The notes beneath the pieces are model-generated. The model saw only the letters and a list, made by a program, of their open reading frames with translations. It did not search any database and was not told where the DNA came from. Below are positions 17,378-26,338 of a stretch of 64,000 nt of DNA, one piece after another. The stretch comes from Flavobacterium lacus (GTDB lineage Bacteria; Bacteroidota; Bacteroidia; Flavobacteriales; Flavobacteriaceae). The position numbers were made by a program, and so were the translations under genes. Numbering within the stretch: the stretch's first letter is position 1; each line of letters begins with the position of its first letter. The stretch covers positions 186,001 through 250,000 of the forward strand of contig NZ_QLSV01000005.1 of NCBI RefSeq assembly GCF_003268815.1, written 5' to 3'.

Positions 17378-19566
17378 TCCATTTTTCTTTTCACTAACGT
17401 TTCAATACTGTAGATTAATTTTGATGGTTCGAATGGTTTAATTAAAACATCATTCATTCCGGCAGAAATAGCTTCTTCTGAAATTTCATCTTTGGCAAAA
17501 GCGGTTAAGGCGATGATTGGAATGGTAATTCCTTTTTTTCTGATTAGTCGTGTTGTATCAAATCCATTAATGAGTGGCATATTAATATCCATTAAAATTA
17601 CATCAAACTGTTCTTTTGATAACGCTTCCATGGCGGCATAACCATCATCAACAATCACCGTTTTAAAGTTGTTTCTCTCCATAATTTTGCGAGTAACCAT
17701 TTGGTTTATTTTATTGTCTTCCACAACTAAAACTTTATAAACCATATCGCTAGACAAATCAACTTTGATGTCGTTGATGATTTCATTTACTTTTGACATA
17801 TCGGCATCAAAAGCTATAGTGAATGTAAATTTAGTTCCTCTTCCCTCTTCGCTTTCCACAAAAATTTCACTTTTAAAAAGATTAACTAATTTTTTTACTA
17901 TCGAAAGTCCTAAACCAGCTCCTTGATAATCATCTTCCTTCCGATCTATTTGAACAAATTTGTCAAATATTTTTGAAAGATCTTTCTCTGCAATTCCTAC
18001 CCCAGTATCTTCAATTTCAAACTTTACAAAACATATTGTGTTATCTCTTTTTTCTAAATTGGCTTTGATTATCACTTCTCCATTTTGCGTAAATTTAAGA
18101 GCGTTTGAAACTAAATTCATTAGAATTTGAGATAATCGCAATTTGTCGCCAACTAAATAATCCGGAATGGATTCATCAATTATAGTAACCACTTTATTTT
18201 TATTTCGATTGGCTATAAAAGAAAGTGAATTGGAAACCATATTAATTTCGTCGTAAATATTCATCGTCAAATTTTCTAAAACCACTTTATTTTCCTCAAT
18301 TTTATTAATTTGAAGCAAATCATTTACTAATGATAAAAGATAGCGTGCAGAAAATTTTAATGAATTCAAATGCGGACTATCAGCCAGTTCTTTATGTTCA
18401 TCAGATAACATATTCGTTATCCCAACAACTCCGTAAAGTGGCGTTCGTAATTCGTGGCTGATGGTCGAAATAAATTGTGTTTTAAGTTTGGAGGCTTCTT
18501 CCGCTTTTTCCTTGGCTATTTTTAATTCTTCATTTTTATCTTCCAAAAAATCATTTATTTTTTTTCTAAAAATATTATTTCGATATAAAATGTAAAGTAG
18601 GAACAGCATTAGCATCAAAAACACAAGAATTAATGAAACAATAATTTTTGTTTTTTTTAAATTTTCCGATTGAAGATTTTTTTCTTTATTTATCGCAGAT
18701 AATTCTCTTTTGGATTCGTCTAAGGCAATATCCATTCCGATGATTTTAACATTCTTGATTTTTTCTAAATCAAATATTTCATTTTTTAAAAATTGGTGTT
18801 TTTCTAAAAATGTATAAGCTTCTTGATGTTTTCCTATTGCAAATAAAAACTTAGAATAATCATGATATGAATCAGATAAATAAATTTTTGAATTATTTTT
18901 TTCGCCAATGTTAATTGCTTCTTTAAAATTTAATTCGGCCTTTTCATATTGTTTTAAATGCTGAAATTTTTTTCCTAGTAGAATATGAAAATAAGATTTA
19001 ACATAAATTATTCTGATGTAGCTTTGATGTTTTTCAACATAATCCAAATGAATAATTCCTTGGTTATATTGATTATTTTCAAAATACAATGACGTTAGGT
19101 TTAGCTTTGATAAAACAATTGAATAGATATTGTTGATCTTTTCAGAAATTTCGACGGACTTAGTATAAAATTGAATTCCTTTTTCGAAATCTTTTTTTCT
19201 GTAGAAATAGATATTTCCTATATTATTGTATACAGCAGCTTTTAGAGTGTCGTTGAAGGCTTTTTCAAAATGATAAACCGATTTATCATAATATTCAAGT
19301 GCTTTATCAATTTCAACAATTTCTTCATAATTTCCGGCAATGGTGTTATACGACCGAGCTATTAAATCATTGTCATTTAATTGCAAAGCAAAATTGAGAG
19401 CTTTTCTGGAAAAAGTTAACGAGTTTTTATAATCTGATTTATACAGACAGCTATCCGAAGAATTTAATAGTTGCAGGACTTCTTTTTTTGTGATCCTATC
19501 TTCTTGAGAAAAAAGGGCATACGAAGTTAATACAAAAATAAAAAGTAGTAGGTTTTTGGGGGGCAT
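17374..19566 (-). CDS. Hybrid sensor histidine kinase with TPR sensor region and C-terminal receiver
   Basis: 730 residues. Order: signal peptide (1-20), TPR-type helical repeats (about 40-260, periplasmic), transmembrane segment (about 308-329), coiled-coil linker, HisKA with FISTISHELRTP (His371), HATPase with N-box LVSNALKFT (485-493), G1 DTGVGIAE and G2 GAGLGLSIVKKL, then a receiver domain with acidic pair E616/D617, phospho-acceptor D660 (VILMDINMP) and K710. It autophosphorylates on His371 and passes the phosphate to its own receiver. An output regulator or phosphotransfer partner is not adjacent. The signal sensed is unknown. The gene is transcribed alone on the minus strand and abuts the DEAD-box gene tail to tail. 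Confidence 0.95.
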   Translation of the reverse strand: MPPKNLLLFIFVLTSYALFSQEDRITKKEVLQLLNSSDSCLYKSDYKNSLTFSRKALNFALQLNDNDLIARSYNTIAGNYEEIVEIDKALEYYDKSVYHFEKAFNDTLKAAVYNNIGNIYFYRKKDFEKGIQFYTKSVEISEKINNIYSIVLSKLNLTSLYFENNQYNQGIIHLDYVEKHQSYIRIIYVKSYFHILLGKKFQHLKQYEKAELNFKEAINIGEKNNSKIYLSDSYHDYSKFLFAIGKHQEAYTFLEKHQFLKNEIFDLEKIKNVKIIGMDIALDESKRELSAINKEKNLQSENLKKTKIIVSLILVFLMLMLFLLYILYRNNIFRKKINDFLEDKNEELKIAKEKAEEASKLKTQFISTISHELRTPLYGVVGITNMLSDEHKELADSPHLNSLKFSARYLLSLVNDLLQINKIEENKVVLENLTMNIYDEINMVSNSLSFIANRNKNKVVTIIDESIPDYLVGDKLRLSQILMNLVSNALKFTQNGEVIIKANLEKRDNTICFVKFEIEDTGVGIAEKDLSKIFDKFVQIDRKEDDYQGAGLGLSIVKKLVNLFKSEIFVESEEGRGTKFTFTIAFDADMSKVNEIINDIKVDLSSDMVYKVLVVEDNKINQMVTRKIMERNNFKTVIVDDGYAAMEALSKEQFDVILMDINMPLINGFDTTRLIRKKGITIPIIALTAFAKDEISEEAISAGMNDVLIKPFEPSKLIYSIETLVKRKMD

Positions 19567-19602
19567 CCTAAAATATATTTTATCGAATATAAACTTTTTT
19601 TA

Positions 19603-19630
19603 CAAAAAAAATCCTGATTTCTCAGGATTT
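19603..19630 (-). terminator. Intrinsic terminator after ettA
   Basis: On the minus strand, stem AAATCCTGA / TCAGGATTT with a short loop is followed by a run of eight T. It ends the ettA transcript before the histidine kinase gene. Confidence 0.85.
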
Positions 19631-19638
19631 CTATTTAA

Positions 19639-21333
19639 TTAATTTCTAACTAATTTTTTGTATTTGATACGTTTTGGTGTTAAGTCTCCGCCCAGTCGTT
19701 TGCGTTTGTTTTCCTCGTATTCAGAGAAACTTCCTTCAAAGAAATAAACTTGCGAATCGCCTTCAAATGCTAAGATGTGCGTACAAACTCTATCTAAAAA
19801 CCATCTATCATGCGAAATAATTACGGCACAACCGGCAAAGTTTTCCAAACCTTCTTCCAAAGCTCGCAAGGTGTTGATGTCTAAATCGTTGGTTGGCTCA
19901 TCCAGAAGTAAAACGTTTCCTTCTTCTTTTAAAGTGATGGCTAAATGCAAACGGTTTCGTTCACCTCCGGAAAGTGTGGCTACTTTTTTGTTTTGATCGC
20001 TTCCGCCAAAGTTAAATCTACTCAAATAAGCTCTGGAATTCACTTGTCTTCCGCCCATCATAATTAATTCTTGACCATCACAAAAGTTTTCCCAAATCGA
20101 TTTCTCTGGGTCAATATTAGAATGTGATTGATCTACGTAGGCAATTTTTACCGTATCTCCGGTAGTAAAATCGCCTTTGTCCGGATTTTCTTCACCCATA
20201 ATCATTTTGAAAATAGTAGTTTTTCCGGCACCATTCATACCAATAATTCCTACAATTCCAGCTTGTGGCAGGGTGAAATTCAAATCTTCATACAATAATT
20301 TATCGCCAAACGCTTTAGAAACACCATTCGCGTTAATCACATTTGTTCCTAAACGCGGACCATTTGGAATATAAAGTTCCAATTTTTCATCCAATTCTTT
20401 TTGATCTTCATTCAACAATTTATCATAATTCTGCAAACGTGCTTTTTGTTTCGTCTGACGGCCTTTTGCTCCTTGACGTACCCAATCTAACTCACGTTCT
20501 AATGTTTTTCTGCGTTTGGAAGCTACTTTTTCTTCCAATTCCATTCGTTTCGATTTTTGGTCCAACCAAGAAGAATAATTTCCTTTCCACGGAATGCCTT
20601 CTCCTCTATCCAATTCTAAAATCCAACCCGCTACATTATCTAAGAAATAACGGTCGTGCGTTACAGCGATCACAGTTCCGGGATATTGTTGTAAATGTTG
20701 TTCTAACCATAAAACTGATTCTGCATCCAAGTGGTTGGTTGGCTCATCCAACAGCAACACATCTGGCTGTTGCAGTAACAATCGGCATAAGGCTACACGT
20801 CTTTTTTCACCACCGGACAATACTTTAATTGGTGTTTCAGGATCGGGTGTACGAAGCGCATCCATAGCCACTTCTAATTTGTTGTCAATTTCCCAAGCTC
20901 CTGCAACATCAATTTTATCTTGCAATTCAGCTTGACGATCCATGAGTTTTTGCATTTTATCAGCATCTTCATACACCTCAGGTAAACCAAACATATCGTT
21001 GATTTTATTGAACTCTTCTAATAAAGCAAAGATTTCAGCAGCTCCTTCACGAACGATTTCAATCACCGTTTTTGATTCATCTAGTTGCGGTTCTTGCTCC
21101 AAATAACCTACTTTATAGCCCGGTGCAAAAACCAAATCACCTTGAAAATTTTTATCAATTCCGGCAATAATCTTTAATAAAGATGATTTTCCGGAACCAT
21201 TGAGACCTAAAATACCAATTTTTGCTCCGTAGAAAAAGCTCAGGTAAATATCTTTTAAAACTTGTTTGTTCGTGCTGGAGTAAGTTTTACTTACTTTAGA
21301 CATCGAAAAAATTACTTTTTTATCGTCTGACAT
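19639..21333 (-). CDS. ettA: Energy-dependent translational throttle protein EttA (ABC-F)
   Basis: 564-residue soluble ABC-F ATPase that binds the ribosomal E site and adjusts the first elongation steps to the ATP/ADP state. Two ABC domains: Walker A GLNGSGKSS (43-51) with LSGGEKRRVALCRLL, and Walker A GMNGAGKTT (about 362) with LSGGERNRLHLAITL. Between them is the charged linker arm (about 240-305, SKRMELEEKVASKRRKTLERE) typical of ABC-F. Length and the two-domain layout fit EttA better than antibiotic-resistance ABC-F members. The small CAL67264-type gene lies 20 bp upstream, probably in the same transcript. Confidence 0.95.
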   Translation of the reverse strand: MSDDKKVIFSMSKVSKTYSSTNKQVLKDIYLSFFYGAKIGILGLNGSGKSSLLKIIAGIDKNFQGDLVFAPGYKVGYLEQEPQLDESKTVIEIVREGAAEIFALLEEFNKINDMFGLPEVYEDADKMQKLMDRQAELQDKIDVAGAWEIDNKLEVAMDALRTPDPETPIKVLSGGEKRRVALCRLLLQQPDVLLLDEPTNHLDAESVLWLEQHLQQYPGTVIAVTHDRYFLDNVAGWILELDRGEGIPWKGNYSSWLDQKSKRMELEEKVASKRRKTLERELDWVRQGAKGRQTKQKARLQNYDKLLNEDQKELDEKLELYIPNGPRLGTNVINANGVSKAFGDKLLYEDLNFTLPQAGIVGIIGMNGAGKTTIFKMIMGEENPDKGDFTTGDTVKIAYVDQSHSNIDPEKSIWENFCDGQELIMMGGRQVNSRAYLSRFNFGGSDQNKKVATLSGGERNRLHLAITLKEEGNVLLLDEPTNDLDINTLRALEEGLENFAGCAVIISHDRWFLDRVCTHILAFEGDSQVYFFEGSFSEYEENKRKRLGGDLTPKRIKYKKLVRN

Positions 21334-21353
21334 TTTTGTGTTTGTTTATAAAA

Positions 21354-21536
21354 TTATACTCTTCCTTTCAACGCATTAAAAACCCAAGCGATGGCAAAAA
21401 AACCAAAGCCTACGGTGGCAAATCCCCAACCGGCAACATCGGCATAGCGATAAATTCCCAATCCGATTAAAATTAACCCCATTAAAATCATAATAAAAGT
21501 TGCCCAAGCCAGGACCGTGTTTTTATTCATTCCCAT
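21354..21536 (-). CDS. Small membrane protein (CAL67264 family)
   Basis: 60 residues with two transmembrane helices (about 8-27 and 34-54: AWATFIMILMGLILIGLGIY and GWGFATVGFGFFAIAWVFNAL). It matches the short flavobacterial family named after CAL67264, for which no function is known. It precedes ettA closely on the same strand. The start is the ATG giving MGMNKN; a second ATG two codons later is possible. Confidence 0.8.
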   Translation of the reverse strand: MGMNKNTVLAWATFIMILMGLILIGLGIYRYADVAGWGFATVGFGFFAIAWVFNALKGRV

Positions 21537-21597
21537 AATTTAGTTTTTTTTGTTTTGGAGTGGCAAATATCGGTAATATTTAAAGATTTTTTAAAGA

Positions 21598-22602
21598 CTA
21601 GTTAAAGATTTTAACTAACATTTCTTTCAATAAATCCGATTCGTGCAATTGATTCGCTCCAACTCCTTTACTTTTCACATCAATGTCACGCAAAGTGGCA
21701 ACAATTGAACTGACTTTTTTCATGGGATAATTTTTCAAAGCCACATCATAGTCCTTTACAAAATAAGGGTTTATCTTCAACACACTCGCCACATTTTTAG
21801 GATTTTTATCTTTTAAACCATGGTATTGCAGCACTTGAGAAAAAAACGAAAAAACCATTCCGGTTGTTAAAACCATTGGATATTCTTTTTTGTTTTGAGC
21901 AAAATGATCGGCAATTCGATAGGCTTGCAACTGATCACGATCGCCAATTGCTTTTCGAAATTCAAACACATTAAAATCTTTGCTAAATCCTATGTTTTCT
22001 TCAATATGATTCGGATTGATGACGGTTCCTTTTGGCAAAATAATTTGCAATTTGTCTAATTCATTGCTAATTCGGCTCAAATCGGTTCCTAGAAATTCGA
22101 CTAACATAGCAGAAGCTTTGGGTTCTATCGAATAATCTTTTGGTTTCAAAACTCTTGAAATCCAGGCCGCTACTTGATTTTCATATAATTTTTTACTTTC
22201 AAACAGCAGTCCAATTTTATCAATTGTTTTGGTTAATTTTTTCCGCTTGTCTAAGGTTTTATATTTGTAGGCAATAACCAAAACTGTTGATGGTTGTGGA
22301 TTATCGGCATAACTTTCCAATCTATCAATCGTTCTGGATAGTTCTTGTGCTTCTTTCACAATCACAACTTGTCTTTCGGCCATCATAGGATAACGTTTAG
22401 CGTTCGAAATGATATCTTCTACCGATACATCTCTTCCGTACAAAACCATTTGATTGAATCCTTTTTCCTCTTCCGACAACACGTTATCTTCGATATATTC
22501 AGTTAATTTATCAATATAATAAGGTTCTTCACCCATTAAAAAATAAATAGGTTTGATATTTCCGTTTTTAATATCGTTGATGATTTTTACAATTTCGTCC
22601 AT
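21598..22602 (-). CDS. holA: DNA polymerase III subunit delta
   Basis: 334-residue clamp-loader delta subunit, which opens the beta sliding clamp. The N-terminal region contains PIYFLMGEEPYYIDKLTEYIE and YPMMAERQVVIVKEAQEL, both typical of HolA. The middle carries EFLGTDLSRISNELDKL, and the C-terminal helical collar domain follows (about 215-334). Length is normal. It stands divergent from the HsdR-N-like gene, a context common in Bacteroidota. Confidence 0.93.
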   Translation of the reverse strand: MDEIVKIINDIKNGNIKPIYFLMGEEPYYIDKLTEYIEDNVLSEEEKGFNQMVLYGRDVSVEDIISNAKRYPMMAERQVVIVKEAQELSRTIDRLESYADNPQPSTVLVIAYKYKTLDKRKKLTKTIDKIGLLFESKKLYENQVAAWISRVLKPKDYSIEPKASAMLVEFLGTDLSRISNELDKLQIILPKGTVINPNHIEENIGFSKDFNVFEFRKAIGDRDQLQAYRIADHFAQNKKEYPMVLTTGMVFSFFSQVLQYHGLKDKNPKNVASVLKINPYFVKDYDVALKNYPMKKVSSIVATLRDIDVKSKGVGANQLHESDLLKEMLVKIFN

Positions 22603-22613
22603 TCTACTAACTG

Positions 22614-22643
22614 TTGGCAGTTCGCTTTAAATAATTAAATTTG
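22614..22643 (+). promoter_or_regulatory. Promoter of the HsdR-N-like gene, possibly leaderless
   Basis: TTG (22614-22616), 19 bp, TAAATTTG (22636-22643): an excellent consensus match. The ATG starts only 5 bp after the -7 element, so transcription would begin at or next to the start codon. Confidence 0.65.
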
Positions 22644-22647
22644 CGGT

Positions 22648-23103
22648 ATGCAAAAACTGAATTTTCCCGACTTTTCCTTTCGCTTCAAAAATAGTGAAAA
22701 TAAAGTGTTGGTGTTTGATGAAATCAGGAAAAAATTTATTGTGCTCACTCCAGAAGAATGGGTCCGCATTCATGTGGTGCAATTTCTTATCCAAGAAAAG
22801 AATTATCCAAAATCATTAATTAATGTTGAAAAAGTAATTAAAATTAATGGTTTAGTAAAACGATATGATGTTGTTGTTTTTCAGCCAAATGGAAATATTT
22901 TTTTAGTAGTTGAATGCAAGCAAACAAACGTTTTGATAAACCAAACTGTTTTTGATCAAATTGCACGGTATAATCTTACATTAAAAGCTGATTATTTAAT
23001 GGTAACCAATGGATTGAATCACTATTTTTGCCAAATGGATTTTGAAAAGGAAAGTTATTTGTTTTTAAACGATATTCCGAATTACAATTTAATCGTAAAA
23101 TAA
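22648..23103 (+). CDS. Type I restriction HsdR N-terminal-like domain protein (PD-(D/E)XK fold)
   Basis: 151 residues. The central part (about 40-115) resembles the N-terminal nuclease domain of HsdR: KRYDVVVFQ supplies the Asp and LVVECKQ the E-x-K, the PD-(D/E)XK core. No helicase, methylase or specificity gene is near, so this is not a restriction system. Such stand-alone copies beside holA and a glycosyltransferase recur in Bacteroidota. It may act in DNA repair or be a binding fold; activity is unproven. The following glycosyltransferase starts 2 bp after its stop, so the two are translationally coupled. Confidence 0.82.
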   Translation: MQKLNFPDFSFRFKNSENKVLVFDEIRKKFIVLTPEEWVRIHVVQFLIQEKNYPKSLINVEKVIKINGLVKRYDVVVFQPNGNIFLVVECKQTNVLINQTVFDQIARYNLTLKADYLMVTNGLNHYFCQMDFEKESYLFLNDIPNYNLIVK

Positions 23104-23105
23104 TC

Positions 23106-24101
23106 TTGAAAAAAATCGCAGTTGTTATTCTCAATTGGAACGGAGCAAAATTACTCAAAGAGTTTTTGCCTTCGGTCGTTAATTATTCGCAAGAAGCCAC
23201 TGTTTATGTGATTGATAATGCTTCTACCGATGATTCATTGTTGGTTTTAAAGGAAGAATTTCCATCGGTTCAACTTATTCAAAACAAAGCTAATTACGGT
23301 TTTGCACAAGGTTACAATGAAGGTTTACAATGTATTGAAGAAGAAATTTATTGTTTAGTTAACTCAGATATTGAAGTGACCGAAAATTGGCTCATTCCTA
23401 TTCTATCGCTTTTTGATAAAAATCCAAACACAGCTATTATTCAACCTAAAATTTTAGATTACAAGAATAAAGCTTACTATGAATATGCCGGCGCAGGTGG
23501 TGGTTTTATCGATAAATTTGGTTATCCGTTTTGTCGCGGACGTATTTTTGATACGATAGAAAAAGATAATGGTCAATATGATGATACTCTTCCGGTTTTC
23601 TGGGCTTCCGGAGCTTGTTTTTTTATTCGAAAAGAAGTTTACAGAGAATTAAACGGTTTTGATGCCGATTTTTTTGCTCATCAGGAAGAAATCGATTTAT
23701 GTTGGCGAAGTTTCAATCGAAATTATAATACTTTTTATTGTGGGTTATCAACGGTTTATCACTTGGGAGGAGCAACTTTGGCAACCTCAAATCCGAAGAA
23801 AACTTTTTTAAATTTTAGAAATTCATTGGTGATGCTCACTAAAAACCTTCCCAGCAATCAATTAATTATCATCATTGTTGGAAGAATGATTTTAGACGGA
23901 ATTGCCGGAATTCAATTTTTAGTCAAAGGAAAATTCAATCATACTTTTGCAATTCTAAAAGCTCATTTTTCATTTTACGCTTTGTTAATCAAAACACTAC
24001 GTAAACGAGAGATCAAAATAAAGACTAACTATTATAAAATTAATACTATTGTTTATACTTATTTTGTAAAAAATTGCACGATATTTGATAATAAATTTTA
24101 A
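23106..24101 (+). CDS. Family 2 glycosyltransferase
   Basis: 331 residues from a TTG start at 23106, which gives the canonical beginning MKKIAVVILNWNG. The GT-A fold region (1-230) has VVILNWNGA, YVIDNASTDDSL, CLVNSDIEV (metal-binding DxD-like) and WASGACFFIRKEVYRELNGFD with HQEEIDLCWR as the probable catalytic acidic cluster. It resembles rhamnosyltransferase-type GT2 enzymes of surface polysaccharide or lipid synthesis. A hydrophobic patch near 255-300 suggests peripheral membrane contact. Donor and acceptor cannot be named. Confidence 0.88.
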   Translation: MKKIAVVILNWNGAKLLKEFLPSVVNYSQEATVYVIDNASTDDSLLVLKEEFPSVQLIQNKANYGFAQGYNEGLQCIEEEIYCLVNSDIEVTENWLIPILSLFDKNPNTAIIQPKILDYKNKAYYEYAGAGGGFIDKFGYPFCRGRIFDTIEKDNGQYDDTLPVFWASGACFFIRKEVYRELNGFDADFFAHQEEIDLCWRSFNRNYNTFYCGLSTVYHLGGATLATSNPKKTFLNFRNSLVMLTKNLPSNQLIIIIVGRMILDGIAGIQFLVKGKFNHTFAILKAHFSFYALLIKTLRKREIKIKTNYYKINTIVYTYFVKNCTIFDNKF

Positions 24102-24146
24102 CATTAGTTTATCTATCAAAATGTAATTCTATTGATAGAATGGCGT

Positions 24147-24154
24147 TAATTTTG
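24147..24154 (+). promoter_or_regulatory. Promoter -7 element before the OmpA-like gene
   Basis: TAATTTTG matches TAnnTTTG 27 bp before the ATG. The nearest TTG upstream is only 12 bp away, so the -33 box is not convincing. Confidence 0.45.
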
Positions 24155-24180
24155 TAAAATTAAAAACAAAGTCAAAAATC

Positions 24181-25017
24181 ATGAAAAAAGTAGTTTTATT
24201 ACTGTCAGTTGTTGCCTTAACATTAGGCTCTTGTGGTACAAAAAAGAAAATTGCAGCCTTAGAGGCACAAAACAAAGAATGTCAAGACTTGTTGAATTCT
24301 ACCACGGTTAAATTAAACATGTGTTTATCTGAAAAAGAATTATTAGCCAATCAGGTGAGTGATTTAAAGAAAAACACTTCGGACTTAATCAATAACATGG
24401 GTAATTTGACAACTTTGACCACTAAAGGCGCAGAAAACCTTGAAAAATCGTTAGAAAGTTTAAAAGAAAAAGATTTAAAAATTTCTCGTCTACAGGATGC
24501 TCTAACGAAAAAAGACAGTGTTACGTTGGCTTTAGTAACTAGTTTAAAAGGAGCAGTTGGAATTTCTGACCCGGATATTCAAATTAATGTTGAAAAGGGC
24601 GTTGTAATGATTTCTATTGCCGATAAATTACTTTTTAAATCAGGAAGTTATGAAATTAGCGACCGTGCTAAAGAAATTTTAGGCAAAGTTGCAAAAGTAG
24701 TAAACGACAAACCTGACTTTGAATGTATGGTAGAAAGCCACACAGACAATGTTCCTTATAAAAATGGTGTATTATTAGACAATTGGGATTTGAGTGCAAA
24801 ACGTGCTACAGCAGTTGTTCGAGTATTAACTAATACGCACAAAGTAAATCCGCGTCAGTTAATTGCAGCTGGTAGAGGTGAGTTTTTACCTTTGGTAGAA
24901 AACAACACCGTTGAAAACAGAGCAGCAAACAGAAGAACAAGAATTATTGTAATGCCAAAAATAGATCAGTTTTATCAAATGATTGAAACAGAAATGAAAA
25001 AACAAACCGGAAAATAA
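24181..25017 (+). CDS. OmpA-family peptidoglycan-binding lipoprotein
   Basis: 278 residues. A lipoprotein signal ends LTLGSC, with Cys18 the lipidation site. Residues 24-120 form a coiled coil (IAALEAQNKECQDLL onward). The C-terminal OmpA domain (about 135-265) contains LLFKSGSYEISDRAKEIL, VESHTDNVP and NRRTRIIV, which bind diaminopimelate in peptidoglycan. It probably tethers the outer membrane to the wall. Monocistronic, with a strong terminator after it. Confidence 0.92.
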   Translation: MKKVVLLLSVVALTLGSCGTKKKIAALEAQNKECQDLLNSTTVKLNMCLSEKELLANQVSDLKKNTSDLINNMGNLTTLTTKGAENLEKSLESLKEKDLKISRLQDALTKKDSVTLALVTSLKGAVGISDPDIQINVEKGVVMISIADKLLFKSGSYEISDRAKEILGKVAKVVNDKPDFECMVESHTDNVPYKNGVLLDNWDLSAKRATAVVRVLTNTHKVNPRQLIAAGRGEFLPLVENNTVENRAANRRTRIIVMPKIDQFYQMIETEMKKQTGK

Positions 25018-25040
25018 TTTTCTGAATTGATTAAAATTAA

Positions 25041-25078
25041 AAATACCCCAAATAATGGCTAATTATTTGGGGTATTTT
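25041..25078 (+). terminator. Intrinsic terminator after the OmpA-like gene
   Basis: Long stem AATACCCCAAATAAT / ATTATTTGGGGTATT with a short GGCTA-type loop and a following TTTT. Confidence 0.88.
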
Positions 25079-25147
25079 CATTAAATACATTTATTCTTTT
25101 CAAACATAAGGAACTATTTGTTATTTTAATTGAAAATTTTGTTTCGC

Positions 25148-25175
25148 TTGAACCAAAATAAATTTCCTACCTTTA
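25148..25175 (+). promoter_or_regulatory. Candidate promoter of the SRPBCC/GyrI-like gene
   Basis: TTG (25148-25150), 17 bp, TACCTTTA (25168-25175): one mismatch to TAnnTTTG, 29 bp before the ATG. Confidence 0.4.
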
Positions 25176-25204
25176 CCTAGTCATTTAATAACTTACATTT
25201 TGTA

Positions 25205-26266
25205 ATGAGAATACTTAAGTATATTTTACTGCTGGTTTTATTAATCATACTTGCTTTTTCAGTTTATCTTTCAACTCAAGATGGAACATTTTCTGTATCA
25301 AAAAGTAAATTGATTAACCTAAACAAATCAACTCTTTTTCAATATGTAAATGACTACCAGAATTGGGAATCATTTTATTACTTAAATGATAAAACCAGAA
25401 AAGTTAACTATCCCAAAAACACTCTTGGTGTAGGGGGTTCATTCGATTGGATTGGAACAAATGGAAACGGTTCTGTTAAAACTATTTTTATAAAAGAGAA
25501 CGATAGTATTGCACAAAAAGTTTCACGAAACAATAATTTATGGGATGCATATATCACATTTAAAGATACCGTTGGGGGAACAAAAGTAACTTGGAATACT
25601 TCTGGAAAATTAAATTTTATGGAAAAATTTGAATCCCTGTTTTCCGGTGGTTTTGAAAATAAATTAAGTAATGATTTTGAAAATAATCTTGTCGCATTAG
25701 AAAAAGTTCTTAGCAAAGAAATATCAACTTATTCCATTGATTTAGAAGGTATTGTAGAGGTTTCGCTTCAAAAATATTTAAAGCGTGAGGGACAATCTAG
25801 TATTTCTGGGTTTTATACTGTACTTCAAGAAGTAATGCCTTTATTGTATAGCTTTGTTCATGAAAATAAAATAAAAACCAACAGACAAAAATTTGTTGTT
25901 TTTGATAACTATGATGTTACAAATGACAAAGTGGATTTTGCAATTGCCACAACATTAAACGAAATTATTTATACAACACCCGAAAGTGAATTTACAGTAG
26001 ATAGCATTCAGTCTCATCGTGCGTTAAAAATTGTATTAAAAGGCGATTATTCTCATAGTAAAGAAGCTTGGGATAAAGGATTTGACTACCTTAAAAAAAA
26101 TAATTTAGAACAAAATTACAATGGAGCTTTTAGAGAAGTTTATGTAAAAAACAGAACCGATGTAAAGCAACCGTCGCAATGGATTACAGAAATATATATG
26201 CCTGTTATTCAAAAAGCCAACGCTATTAACCAAGAAGTTTCCCCATCTGCAACTCCAACAGAATAA
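25205..26266 (+). CDS. Membrane-anchored SRPBCC plus GyrI-like ligand-binding protein
   Basis: 353 residues. An N-terminal transmembrane helix (about 5-22) is followed by a SRPBCC/START-like domain (about 30-165; KLINLNKSTLFQYVNDYQNWESF, GTKVTWNTSGKLNF) and then a GyrI/AraC effector-binding-like domain (about 175-335; MPLLYSFVHENKI, HRALKIVLKGDYSHSKEAWDKG). Both folds bind hydrophobic or small ligands. There is no DNA-binding domain, so this is not a transcription factor. It ends about 70 bp before the ECF sigma gene. The ligand is unknown. Confidence 0.78.
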   Translation: MRILKYILLLVLLIILAFSVYLSTQDGTFSVSKSKLINLNKSTLFQYVNDYQNWESFYYLNDKTRKVNYPKNTLGVGGSFDWIGTNGNGSVKTIFIKENDSIAQKVSRNNNLWDAYITFKDTVGGTKVTWNTSGKLNFMEKFESLFSGGFENKLSNDFENNLVALEKVLSKEISTYSIDLEGIVEVSLQKYLKREGQSSISGFYTVLQEVMPLLYSFVHENKIKTNRQKFVVFDNYDVTNDKVDFAIATTLNEIIYTTPESEFTVDSIQSHRALKIVLKGDYSHSKEAWDKGFDYLKKNNLEQNYNGAFREVYVKNRTDVKQPSQWITEIYMPVIQKANAINQEVSPSATPTE

Positions 26267-26338
26267 ACTTCGTTTTATAATCAAGATCATCTATTAAACC
26301 TTTTTGTATATTCACAGTCTTAACGTACAAACACGGTT

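Noticed and set aside
20343..20828. 161-residue open frame on the plus strand
   Set aside because: Antisense to ettA, whose ABC motifs are intact; composition is not protein-like.
22648..23103. Part of a type I restriction system
   Set aside because: Only an HsdR N-terminal-like fold; no HsdR helicase part, HsdM or HsdS nearby.
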